Source: Bacteroidota bacterium
GTDB taxonomy: Bacteria; Bacteroidota; Bacteroidia; Flavobacteriales_D; Crocinitomicaceae
Assembly: GCA_016866415.1 (NCBI GenBank)
Contig: VGML01000013.1
Location: forward strand, 1 to 22,489
DNA length: 22,489 nucleotides
Reading direction: 5' to 3'
Part shown: piece after piece, positions 15,991-22,489 of the stretch
Layout of the letters: every line of letters starts with the position of its first letter
How positions within the stretch are numbered: the first letter of the stretch is position 1
Made by a program: the position numbers and the translations under genes
The notes under the pieces: model-generated
Seen by the model: the letters and a program-made list of their open reading frames with translations, nothing else
What the model was told of the DNA's origin: nothing
The model's database searches: none

Positions 15991-17346
15991 ATGTCAAATA
16001 AATTTCATGCAGAAATTGAGTCTTTCATGTCTCGAGTAAAAGAAAAAAATGGTCATGAACCTGAATTCATTCAGGCAGTTCAAGAGGTAGCGGAAACAGT
16101 CATTCCTTTTATAGAGGAAAATCCGAAATATAAAACCGCGAAAATTCTTGATCGAATTGTAGAACCTGAACGAACGATTATCTTTAGAGTTCCGTGGTTG
16201 GATGATCAAGGGAACATTCAAGTAAATCGTGGCTACAGAGTGGAGTTTAACTCAGCAATCGGTCCTTACAAAGGAGGTCTTCGTTTCCATCCTTCAGTGA
16301 ATTTGTCGATTCTGAAATTTTTAGGGTTTGAGCAAATTTTTAAAAACTCACTTACTACTCTACCAATGGGTGGAGGAAAAGGTGGTTCTGACTTTGACCC
16401 AAAGGGAAAATCGGATAACGAAGTAATGAAATTTTGTCAATCATTTATGACTGAATTAGCTCGCCATATCGGAGCTGATACGGATGTTCCAGCTGGCGAT
16501 ATCGGTGTTGGCGGAAGAGAAATTGGCTATATGTTTGGTCAATACAAACGTTTAAGAAATGAATTTACAGGAGTTCTTACCGGTAAAGCGCGCAATTGGG
16601 GTGGTTCATTAATCCGTCCAGAGGCAACAGGTTACGGAACAGTTTATTTTGCGAAAGAAATGTTAGCAACTAAAGTTGATTCCTTCAAAGGTAAACTAGT
16701 TGCAGTATCAGGCTCAGGTAATGTCGCTCAGTATGCATGTGAGAAAGCTACTGAACTAGGAGCAAAAGTTGTGACTTTATCTGATTCTGAAGGATATATA
16801 TACGATGCGGATGGAATTGATGCAAGCAAATTGGCTTATGTCATGGAGTTGAAAAATGTTAAACGAGGTAGAATTTCAGAATATGCTGCAAAGTATCCAA
16901 ATGCAAAATTTGTAGCTGGAAAAAGACCTTGGGAAGTTAAAGTTGACATCGCGTTACCCTGTGCAACTCAGAATGAATTGAATGGAGAAGAAGCAAAAGT
17001 TTTAATTTCTAATGGTGTAAAGTGTGTAGCTGAAGGCGCAAACATGCCATCAACTCCGGAAGCAATTACTGCTTTTCAACAAGGTGGTGTGCTTTTTTCT
17101 CCAGGTAAAGCTTCGAATGCGGGAGGTGTAGCTACTTCAGGATTAGAGATGTCTCAAAACTCGTTGAGATTGTCTTGGTCGAGAGAAGAAGTTGATCAAC
17201 GTCTTCACGGAATTATGGTTTCTATACACGAAGCATGTGTGAAATATGGAAAAAATGAAGATGGTTCTATTGATTATGTGAAAGGAGCCAATGTTGCTGG
17301 TTTTGTAAAAGTTGCCGATTCAATGATTGATCAAGGATTGGTTTAA
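15991..17346 (+). CDS. gdhA: Glutamate dehydrogenase, hexameric type (probably NADP-dependent)
   Basis: This 451-residue enzyme interconverts glutamate with 2-oxoglutarate and ammonia in the cytoplasm. Its length and motifs fit the hexameric class of E. coli GdhA. Seen are GPYKGGLRFHPSVNLSILKF, the catalytic Lys130 in LPMGGGKGGSDFDPKG, PAGDIGVGGREIGY with Asp170, the Rossmann motif VAVSGSGNVAQYA (GSGNVA at 241-246), AEGANMPSTPEA and PGKASNAGGVATSGLEMSQN. The start at ATG 15991 (MSNKFHAEIE) is preferred over the TTG at 15961 because the latter is inside the promoter. NADP preference is inferred from the GdhA-type family; the cofactor pocket was not analysed further. A strong terminator follows. 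Confidence 0.95.
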   Translation: MSNKFHAEIESFMSRVKEKNGHEPEFIQAVQEVAETVIPFIEENPKYKTAKILDRIVEPERTIIFRVPWLDDQGNIQVNRGYRVEFNSAIGPYKGGLRFHPSVNLSILKFLGFEQIFKNSLTTLPMGGGKGGSDFDPKGKSDNEVMKFCQSFMTELARHIGADTDVPAGDIGVGGREIGYMFGQYKRLRNEFTGVLTGKARNWGGSLIRPEATGYGTVYFAKEMLATKVDSFKGKLVAVSGSGNVAQYACEKATELGAKVVTLSDSEGYIYDADGIDASKLAYVMELKNVKRGRISEYAAKYPNAKFVAGKRPWEVKVDIALPCATQNELNGEEAKVLISNGVKCVAEGANMPSTPEAITAFQQGGVLFSPGKASNAGGVATSGLEMSQNSLRLSWSREEVDQRLHGIMVSIHEACVKYGKNEDGSIDYVKGANVAGFVKVADSMIDQGLV

Positions 17347-17367
17347 TTCCAATATTGAATATTAGTT

Positions 17368-17395
17368 AAAGCTGTCTTCGGGCAGCTTTTTTTTT
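17368..17395 (+). terminator. Intrinsic terminator after gdhA
   Basis: Arms AAAGCTGTC (17368-17376) and GGCAGCTTT (17381-17389), with one G-T pair, enclose a stable TTCG tetraloop. A run of nine T follows (17387-17395). It lies 21 bases after the gdhA stop. Confidence 0.92.
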
Positions 17396-17426
17396 AAATA
17401 TTAACTTTATGTTTATTAAAAATTCT

Positions 17427-17434
17427 TAATTTTG
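17427..17434 (+). promoter_or_regulatory. Bacteroidetes -7 box (TAATTTTG) of the small Cys-rich protein operon
   Basis: The same -7 sequence as in front of purL and gdhA lies 19 bases before the ATG at 17454 and beyond the gdhA terminator, so this operon appears to have its own promoter. The -33 position reads TTT rather than TTG. Confidence 0.5.
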
Positions 17435-17453
17435 TTTAGAATAATTCTAAATA

Positions 17454-17597
17454 ATGAATAAAAATTCTTCTCCATTCATCGTTATGAACTTATGCAATTT
17501 GTTAACTCAAAACGAAATCGAATGCAAGAAATCTAAATGCTGCAAGAAGTATAAGAAAAAAGGTGATCCTTGCAAAAAATGTCCGAAATTTGGATAA
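17454..17597 (+). CDS. 47-residue Cys/Lys-rich small protein
   Basis: A short frame runs from ATG 17454 to TAA 17595-17597. The protein has an ordinary first half (MNKNSSPFIVMNLCNLLTQN) and a very basic, Cys-rich second half with Cys24, Cys29, Cys30, Cys40 and Cys43 (pattern C-x4-CC-x9-C-x2-C) set among many Lys, ending CKKCPKFG. This pattern suggests a small metal-binding (zinc-ribbon-like) or nucleic-acid-binding peptide, but no function is known to me. Met11 is an alternative start. Support for it as a real gene: its own -7 box, and a stop that overlaps the next start by one base (TAATG), so translation of the two is probably coupled. I recall similar short proteins in Bacteroidetes, but this is not checked. 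Confidence 0.65.
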   Translation: MNKNSSPFIVMNLCNLLTQNEIECKKSKCCKKYKKKGDPCKKCPKFG

Positions 17598-18115
17598 TGC
17601 GAATTATTGTTATTTATCTTGTACTTGGAATAAATTATTGCTTTTCTCAAAATTTGATGACTAGAAAATCAAATTTGTTCCTTACCTCAAGCATCTCTAA
17701 ACAACGTATGGATTACTTCTGGAATCTTGGCGTAAAAACTAGAAAAAAGTACTTCGAAATCGGTTTAGAGACTGGAATTGGAGTTGAAAAAACTTTATTC
17801 CAGCAAACATTCTCACCACACATTGAAATAACGACTTTTTACAATATCATTCAACAAGAAGTTAATAGAAAAAATGGAATTGTTTTTGGACCTGGTTTAA
17901 TTCTTTCAGGAACCACTTACAAAATACAAACCCCCATCAGGTATGGAGATGTATTTCTTGGTTATCATTTGTGTCTGGGTAGGAAATTGAAATTTTTCCA
18001 TCAAGGCGGATATGGCATCATGTTCGAATCTTTTAATTCTAACGAAGGGAAGGTTGTTTCCAGAGCATATAATTATTGTTTTAAAATAGGTCTTAGTTAT
18101 GCGATGCATATTTAA
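17597..18115 (+). CDS. Putative outer-membrane beta-barrel protein, unknown family
   Basis: The protein has 172 residues from ATG 17597 and a signal peptide (MRIIVIYLVLGINYCFSQ). The rest consists of amphipathic strands separated by turns (for example YFEIGLETGIGVEK, NGIVFGPGLILSG, GDVFLGYHLCLG, FFHQGGYGIMFES), ending in YNYCFKIGLSYAMHI, which looks like a small outer-membrane barrel or a periplasmic beta protein. I do not recognise a named family. The frame extends nine codons upstream, but the ATG chosen overlaps the stop of the small Cys-rich gene by one base, which fits translational coupling and places the signal peptide at the N-terminus. Its 3' end overlaps the next gene by 17 bases. 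Confidence 0.7.
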   Translation: MRIIVIYLVLGINYCFSQNLMTRKSNLFLTSSISKQRMDYFWNLGVKTRKKYFEIGLETGIGVEKTLFQQTFSPHIEITTFYNIIQQEVNRKNGIVFGPGLILSGTTYKIQTPIRYGDVFLGYHLCLGRKLKFFHQGGYGIMFESFNSNEGKVVSRAYNYCFKIGLSYAMHI

Positions 18116-18884
18116 AATCCTGGTTATTTTTATCCTATTTTCCTGCACAAAAAAAAATCACAGTTCTATTCCCGTTTTTGGTCACGCCGGAATGGGGCTT
18201 TCAATGGAAAATTCGGTCTATCATGATAATTCAAAAGAATCGGTAGAGTTATGTTTGTCTCTTCCAAATTCGGATGGAGTTGAAGTAGATGTTCAAATGG
18301 ATAGTCAAGGGGAACTTTGGCTCTATCACGATGAATTTTTAGATAACATTTCTTCTGTTGATGGTTGCGTAAGCGAAAAGACTACTTCTCAATTGGAACA
18401 ATCTTTTTATAAAACTTTAAAGAAAGAAAAATTGGTCAAACTAAGTCAAATTTTACCTTTAATCAATGAAAATCAGAAACTTTTCCTAGATGTCAAAAAC
18501 AGAAATGCTTGTTCAAACGCGATAATCAATTTCACTCAATTTCAGGAAGGACTTTTTAACATCCTGGGCAACAATAACTCCAATGTCTATGTAATTTTAT
18601 CCGATTCTAATTGGTTGGTCGACCTATCAACGATTTATCAAGTTTATTACAGCACAGATAACTTTTCCGAAGGTTTTAATATTCTGACAGAAAAACCAAA
18701 CGTTCGGGGACTTGTAATACGAAATAAAGCAATTGAAAAATCTCAAATCGAAGCGATTAAAAATCTAAATAAAGAAGTTTATTTGTATGATATTCGTTCA
18801 CCAAAAGGGAATCGCGTTGCTTTTAGCAAACATCCGAGTGGAATCATTACCGATGACATCAGAGCTGCGCTGGTTGATAGGTAA
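18099..18884 (+). CDS. GDPD-like lipoprotein (glycerophosphodiester phosphodiesterase family, altered active site)
   Basis: This 261-residue protein has a lipoprotein signal (lipobox LFSC, Cys16) and a TIM-barrel GDPD-type domain. Family motifs are seen in order: VFGHAGMGLSMENSV (residues 26-40; the family norm is AHRG...ENT), DGVEVDVQMDSQGELWLYHDE (59-79, with Glu62, Asp64, His77 and Asp78), KLFLDVKN (128-134, normally an E-x-K strand) and GIITDDI near the end. His29 is kept, but the next Arg of the HR pair is Ala30, and the usual Glu of the metal site is Asp131. Activity may be reduced or altered, and the substrate is unknown. It overlaps the barrel gene by 17 bases, the third member of a coupled operon. 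GDPD enzymes usually cleave glycerophosphodiesters to glycerol-3-phosphate. Confidence 0.78.
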   Translation: MRCIFKILVIFILFSCTKKNHSSIPVFGHAGMGLSMENSVYHDNSKESVELCLSLPNSDGVEVDVQMDSQGELWLYHDEFLDNISSVDGCVSEKTTSQLEQSFYKTLKKEKLVKLSQILPLINENQKLFLDVKNRNACSNAIINFTQFQEGLFNILGNNNSNVYVILSDSNWLVDLSTIYQVYYSTDNFSEGFNILTEKPNVRGLVIRNKAIEKSQIEAIKNLNKEVYLYDIRSPKGNRVAFSKHPSGIITDDIRAALVDR

Positions 18885-18913
18885 TTTGGAAACTTTCGAT
18901 TTAAACTCATTTA

Positions 18914-20023
18914 TCAATCTATCAAGATTGCAGACCATTGATTTAGAACTTTGTGCCTGTTAAAATGAGTTTGAATTAACTCGTGGTTTTTTTCCTTATC
19001 TTCAGTTGAAATCTTGATAAGCTCTCCTCCGTTTAATAACTCTTCAGTTGATCTGATAACAAAACCTAAATTTTTGAAAAATTGAAAACTACTCGATTTT
19101 TCAGATAAATAAACCGTACTGAAGTTGAATAAAAAATAAATTATGTTGCCCAAACCTTGCTGACAATAACTATTCAGAACAAAAAACTCGACGTCCGAGA
19201 TGTAGTTGTAATAATCGTTCAAAGGAAGAGGTTTTTCCAATAGTTGAATATTTAAATCAGGGAACTTATGAAATTGACCTTTCAATGAATTAATATACGC
19301 CTTCTTTCCGTAATTCAATGGAATTATTATTTCATCTGTTAGCGATATCCTATTCAAATAAGCTAGTACCTCATAATGATTAAGTAAAGGTGAACCATTA
19401 TGACCAACCATAACACGATTTTTATTAATCGTTGAGTTTTCTTGAATGTGCAAATCAGATGAATCCAAATATGGCATAAAATGATAGTTCACATTACTTT
19501 TTTCGCCAAATATAAACTTGTAATCTACTTCATTTAAGCTACAAAAGCAATCAATCTTGTTTACAATAGACTTATATTTTTTTTCGGATATCGGAAAAAA
19601 GGTAATTGACTTCTTTTTGAAAAAATTAATTAGGTTATCCAAAAAATTAAATGCTCTTTTTCGAAGTAAATATTTTTTACTGAAGCCAACATACAATGAA
19701 TTAATGTTGAAGGATAATTGATAATATTCAAAACTCCAAAACATCCATAAAATTTGGACTTTAGGAAATTTATTTTTTAGTGAAATCAGCCAATGAAATT
19801 GAAAATAGTTTAGGCTATGAAATATTACTTTAGTAATTACACCATTTTCAATAAATGTCTCTAATGATTCCTTTGATGTAATTAAGATATCTTTTGGAAC
19901 TTCTTTTGATATTCCGTTTTCAATGAAAAAATACTGTTTGTTGGATTCAATTTCCTGAACATATTCGAATGTTTTTTTTATAAAAACTCCATTTGAATGA
20001 ATAAAAATGTGAACGGATGACAT
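18914..20023 (-). CDS. WecF-like (glycosyltransferase family 56) N-acetylfucosaminyl-type transferase
   Basis: The 369-residue protein resembles WecF (E. coli length 359), the enzyme that transfers 4-acetamido-4,6-dideoxy-D-galactose from TDP to a lipid carrier. The match is clearest in the second half: VGHNGSPLLNHYEVLAYLN (206-224), IIIPLNYGKKAY (233-243), and NSYCQQGLGNIIYFLFN (284-300), where WecF has a similar QQ...GN motif. The first half (MSSVHIFIHS..., ILWMFWSFEYY) fits a GT-B fold N-domain. It starts 2 bases after the acetyltransferase stop, so it is the last gene of a three-gene operon and probably uses the sugar made by the two enzymes upstream. The exact sugar and acceptor are not shown by the sequence. 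The gene is AT-rich, as is common for surface-polysaccharide genes. Confidence 0.75.
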   Translation of the reverse strand: MSSVHIFIHSNGVFIKKTFEYVQEIESNKQYFFIENGISKEVPKDILITSKESLETFIENGVITKVIFHSLNYFQFHWLISLKNKFPKVQILWMFWSFEYYQLSFNINSLYVGFSKKYLLRKRAFNFLDNLINFFKKKSITFFPISEKKYKSIVNKIDCFCSLNEVDYKFIFGEKSNVNYHFMPYLDSSDLHIQENSTINKNRVMVGHNGSPLLNHYEVLAYLNRISLTDEIIIPLNYGKKAYINSLKGQFHKFPDLNIQLLEKPLPLNDYYNYISDVEFFVLNSYCQQGLGNIIYFLFNFSTVYLSEKSSSFQFFKNLGFVIRSTEELLNGGELIKISTEDKEKNHELIQTHFNRHKVLNQWSAILID

Positions 20024-20025
20024 TA

Positions 20026-20658
20026 TTAAATCAGATTTGCAATACCGGGATTACCAATTACCTTCATATTATCTGTAACATCTTTTGTAACGACTGTTCC
20101 AGCTCCGATTATACAATTTTCACCAATTTCAATTCCTGGAAAAATTACTGCGCCTGAACCAATAAAAGTACCCGATCCGATTATACAATTTCCAGCCATA
20201 ACTACACCGGGGCAAACTTCAACAAATTCACCAATTACCGAATCATGTCCTATTGAGGAATTACAATTAATCAAAGCCCCTGTTCCGATTTTAACATTAC
20301 CCATGATTATTGAACCGGGCATAATTGAAACAGATTGAGCAATTTCAACATTAATTCTACTAATTCGGGCGAAATTTGAAATTATTCTGATTGGATTGCC
20401 TTTGGAGGTCGAACAAATCAATTCGAAAAAATGCTTCCTGATTTTCGGATTTCCGGTACCTAGAAGGAAATCAATCGAATCATGGCCTTCTAAATAGTTG
20501 TCTAAGTTAGAAACTATTAAGAACTCGGAATGGATGTAATCATTACTTACTTTTCCTGTGTCATTAAAAAAATGAACTAGGGATTTTTCAAATGATTCAT
20601 TTTCACTCAATACATCTAAAATTTGCATTGCAAATCCACCTGACCCTAGCACTAGCAT
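20026..20658 (-). CDS. NeuD/PglD-type sugar N-acetyltransferase
   Basis: The 210-residue protein has the two-part build of the NeuD/PglD family. An N-terminal Rossmann-like part carries VLGSGGFAMQILDVL (residues 3-17). A left-handed beta-helix of hexapeptide repeats fills residues about 100-190 (e.g. VSIMPGSIIMGNVKIGTGAL, ENCIIGAGTVV), with the catalytic His138 in NCNSSIGHDSVIGEF. Such enzymes acetylate the amino group of UDP- or TDP-amino sugars with acetyl-CoA. The neighbouring aminotransferase would supply that amino group, so N-acetylation of a 4-amino-4,6-dideoxy sugar is the likely reaction (inference). The start at 20658 overlaps the aminotransferase stop by seven bases, and the gene ends 2 bases before the transferase start. 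Confidence 0.85.
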   Translation of the reverse strand: MLVLGSGGFAMQILDVLSENESFEKSLVHFFNDTGKVSNDYIHSEFLIVSNLDNYLEGHDSIDFLLGTGNPKIRKHFFELICSTSKGNPIRIISNFARISRINVEIAQSVSIMPGSIIMGNVKIGTGALINCNSSIGHDSVIGEFVEVCPGVVMAGNCIIGSGTFIGSGAVIFPGIEIGENCIIGAGTVVTKDVTDNMKVIGNPGIANLI

Positions 20659-21743
20659 AATTCAGCTAATTTATTGACAATAAAACTTATCTCCTCGTCC
20701 TTAAGATCGTGATAAAGTGGCAAACATATCACTCTTTTTGAAATGTCTTCAGCGATTGGACAGGAATCATTTAAAGGTATAAATGTTAATTCATTTAATG
20801 AAGGATAAAAATACCTTCTCAAATGAATATTTTCCTCTTCAAATTTCTTTAACACAGATAAAAGCTGTTCCTCTGAATCAAGAATAAAAGGGAAATAAGC
20901 CTTGTTGAAATCCAATTTAAAATCAGTCGTGTAAATCCCTCTTTCAAATAATAGTTTTTTATATAAATCCCACTGATATTTTCTTTGTTTTCGAATTTCG
21001 TCAATGTAATGAAGGTTAACCAATCCCATTGCCGCGGTGAGCTCGTTCATTTTCGCATTAATTCCAATTTCCGAAAATGTAGTTGGAGAAGTATGGCCAA
21101 AATTCCTCATTAGTTTCATTCGTTCATAAATAGCTTTATCTCGACATACGACCGCACCACCTTCAACAGTATGAAAAAGCTTTGTAGCATGAAAACTGAT
21201 GGTAGAAACATCGCCAAAATTGAGAATATTTTTATTCTCATAATTAGTACCAAAACAATGTGCACTATCAAAAATAATTTTTAAGTCATATTTTGAGGCT
21301 ATATTCTCTATTGCCTTTATATCACAAGGATAACCATATACATTCGTTGCTAAAATCGCTGTTGTTTTATCAGTAATTAGATTTTCAGTTTTAGTCGGAT
21401 CAATATTGAAAGTATCTTTATCAATATCACAAAAACGGGGACAATTCTCCCATAACAACGAAGAGGTAGTAGCAACGTAGGAATAAGGAGTAGTTATCAC
21501 TTCACCCATTAAATCAAGAGCTTTAATCGCAAGTTGAATTGCAATTGTTCCGTTTGTTACCAAAAGGAGATTTTCAACTTTCAAATAATCCTTTAATTTG
21601 TCTTCAAGCTCTTCCACGCATGGACCTTGATTCGTAAGCCAACCTCGGTTCAAAATTTCACTAACCTTTTGCTGATATTCGGAAATTGGCGGAATAAAAG
21701 GTTTTGTAGCGCTAATTATTTTTTTTGAATACTGGTCTGACAT
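20652..21743 (-). CDS. DegT/DnrJ/EryC1 (VioA-like) TDP-4-keto-sugar aminotransferase
   Basis: This PLP enzyme of 363 residues transfers an amino group to a nucleotide-linked keto sugar. Motifs: LLLVTNGTIAIQLAIKAL (59-76), EVITTPYSYVATTSSLLWENC (81-101), IIFDSAHCFG (156-165, with the PLP-pairing Asp159), and SFHATKLFHTVEGGAVVCRD (183-202), where Lys188 is the internal aldimine Lys. The GEVITTPYSYVATTSS and FHATKLFHTVEGGA segments are close to VioA, which makes TDP-4-amino-4,6-dideoxyglucose. The WecF-like partner suggests the galacto isomer instead, so the product is Qui4N or Fuc4N. The TDP-4-keto precursor genes (RmlA/RmlB) are not in the window. This is the first gene of the operon. Confidence 0.87.
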   Translation of the reverse strand: MSDQYSKKIISATKPFIPPISEYQQKVSEILNRGWLTNQGPCVEELEDKLKDYLKVENLLLVTNGTIAIQLAIKALDLMGEVITTPYSYVATTSSLLWENCPRFCDIDKDTFNIDPTKTENLITDKTTAILATNVYGYPCDIKAIENIASKYDLKIIFDSAHCFGTNYENKNILNFGDVSTISFHATKLFHTVEGGAVVCRDKAIYERMKLMRNFGHTSPTTFSEIGINAKMNELTAAMGLVNLHYIDEIRKQRKYQWDLYKKLLFERGIYTTDFKLDFNKAYFPFILDSEEQLLSVLKKFEEENIHLRRYFYPSLNELTFIPLNDSCPIAEDISKRVICLPLYHDLKDEEISFIVNKLAELC

Positions 21744-21820
21744 TTAATTTTGATTAACTCCATTCGAAAATAAGAAATTATAGTGAATTTGGAATTGATT
21801 CATATTTTTTTTGAAAAAGA

Positions 21821-21834
21821 AGTGCTTCGGCACT
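21821..21834. repeat. Short TTCG hairpin between the divergent aminotransferase and pcm genes
   Basis: AGTGC and GCACT enclose a TTCG loop. On the minus strand a T-rich stretch (TCTTTTT) follows the hairpin, which makes it terminator-like, yet no gene lies upstream on that strand in the gap. The stem is only 5 base pairs, so its role is unclear. The remaining gap (21744-21939) holds little else besides a pcm -7 box. Confidence 0.35.
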
Positions 21835-21896
21835 AAATTTAAATCCAAAGTTAACAAAATCGGAATGTCTTTATTCTATTACCAATTGAAAAGAAT

Positions 21897-21904
21897 TAAA
21901 TTTG
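21897..21904 (+). promoter_or_regulatory. Bacteroidetes -7 box (TAAATTTG) of pcm
   Basis: A perfect TAnnTTTG motif ends 35 bases before the pcm ATG at 21940. No TTG lies at about 18 bases upstream, so support comes from the -7 box alone. Confidence 0.4.
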
Positions 21905-21939
21905 TATTCACAACAATAAGGCGCAAAGCGAATCAAAAA

Positions 21940-22489
21940 ATGAATCATCTTAGAGATACATTTAAACAAAAAGGAATGAGAAAAAACCTCATTTCTGAGT
22001 TAATAGAAAAAGGTATTAAAAATCAAGCAATATTAGATTCGTTCGATCTTATTCCGCGTCATTATTTTTTAGATTTGGCTTTTGAGGAACAAGCTTATTC
22101 AAATATGGCCTTCCAGATTGGATCAGGACAAACCATCTCGCACCCATACACTGTTGCCTTTCAAACGGAGTTACTAGAACTTGAAAAAGGAAATAAGGTT
22201 TTGGAAATTGGTACCGGTTCTGGATTTCAAACCTGTATTCTATGTTCACTTGGTGCCAAGGTTTTCTCAATCGAACGCCATCGCGATTTACATTTGAAAG
22301 CTAAACAAATCATACATTTTTTCAATTTCAATCCTAAATTATTTTTTGGAGATGGATATCAGGGTAACAATTCTTACGCTCCGTATGACAGAATCCTGGT
22401 TACATGCGGCGCTCCTGAAATTCCTACTGAACTAAAGAACCAACTCAAAGTTGGTGGAATCATGATAATCCCTGTAGGTGAAGGAAACG
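21940..22489 (+). CDS. pcm: Protein-L-isoaspartate O-methyltransferase (partial, runs off the right edge)
   Basis: Read directly from ATG 21940, this is 183 codons of a gene cut by the window end. It methylates L-isoaspartyl residues of damaged proteins with S-adenosylmethionine, starting their repair, in the cytoplasm. Seen are RDTFKQKGMRKNLISELIEK (5-24), IPRHYFLD (38-45), IGSGQTISHPYTVAFQTELL (60-79) for isoaspartyl recognition, the AdoMet motif I VLEIGTGSGFQT (87-98), and GDGYQGNNSYAPYDRILVTC plus GGIMIIPVGEG. About 30 residues are missing compared with the usual length of about 210-220. There is a -7 box upstream, and the gene is divergent from the amino-sugar operon. Confidence 0.93.
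   Translation, partial: MNHLRDTFKQKGMRKNLISELIEKGIKNQAILDSFDLIPRHYFLDLAFEEQAYSNMAFQIGSGQTISHPYTVAFQTELLELEKGNKVLEIGTGSGFQTCILCSLGAKVFSIERHRDLHLKAKQIIHFFNFNPKLFFGDGYQGNNSYAPYDRILVTCGAPEIPTELKNQLKVGGIMIIPVGEGN

Noticed and set aside
1..22489. Mobile elements, CRISPR arrays, tRNA or rRNA genes
   Set aside because: No transposase, integrase, regularly spaced repeats or recognisable RNA gene was seen on either strand. The repeats within the adhesin gene are protein-domain repeats.

Overview
The window looks like a chromosomal segment of a Bacteroidetes (Bacteroidota) bacterium, most likely from the Flavobacteriales. The evidence is the AT-rich sequence, promoters of the Bacteroidetes type (TTG, 18 bases, TAnnTTTG), weak Shine-Dalgarno sequences, and lineage-typical genes: DUF4290 next to murA, a gliding-motility C-terminal (type IX secretion) adhesin, DUF2490, DUF4197, and a LuxC-type acyl-CoA reductase divergent from a ferredoxin. 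No tRNA, rRNA, CRISPR array, insertion sequence or phage gene was seen.

Left part (1-4270). A membrane protein fragment (probably sterol desaturase/fatty acid hydroxylase family) runs off the left edge on the minus strand. It is followed by minus-strand genes for a DUF2490 outer-membrane protein, whose natural start appears shifted out of frame by a nine-base homopolymer, and a prohibitin-like SPFH lipoprotein. Then come the decayed remains of a Crp/Fnr-type regulator, a DUF1905 protein and a LuxC-type acyl-CoA reductase. A 2[4Fe-4S] ferredoxin starts divergently from the reductase.

Middle (4279-12983). After the ferredoxin comes a large secreted or membrane protein with a C-terminal alpha/beta-hydrolase domain; its N-terminal part resembles a metalloprotease that has lost its zinc ligands. 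A plus-strand housekeeping cluster follows: purL (purine synthesis), DUF4290, murA (peptidoglycan precursor, with Asp in place of the usual active-site Cys) and a TlpA-like thioredoxin. This meets, tail to tail, a minus-strand pair encoding a DUF4197 lipoprotein and a nucleoside phosphorylase.

Right part (13053-22489). A 913-residue SprB/PKD-repeat adhesin with a type B sorting domain is divergent from gdhA (glutamate dehydrogenase), which ends at a clean intrinsic terminator. Next is a tightly coupled three-gene set: a 47-residue Cys/Lys-rich protein, a putative outer-membrane barrel, and a GDPD-like lipoprotein. Opposite it is a three-gene minus-strand operon for an N-acetylated amino sugar: a DegT aminotransferase, a NeuD/PglD-type acetyltransferase and a WecF-like glycosyltransferase. 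The window ends inside pcm (protein-L-isoaspartate methyltransferase).

Most of the window is ordinary core genome. The parts most worth a second look are the small Cys-rich protein operon, the degenerate metalloprotease/hydrolase fusion, the Crp/Fnr pseudogene, the homopolymer frameshift and the compact amino-sugar module. I did not find a clearly new multi-gene system.
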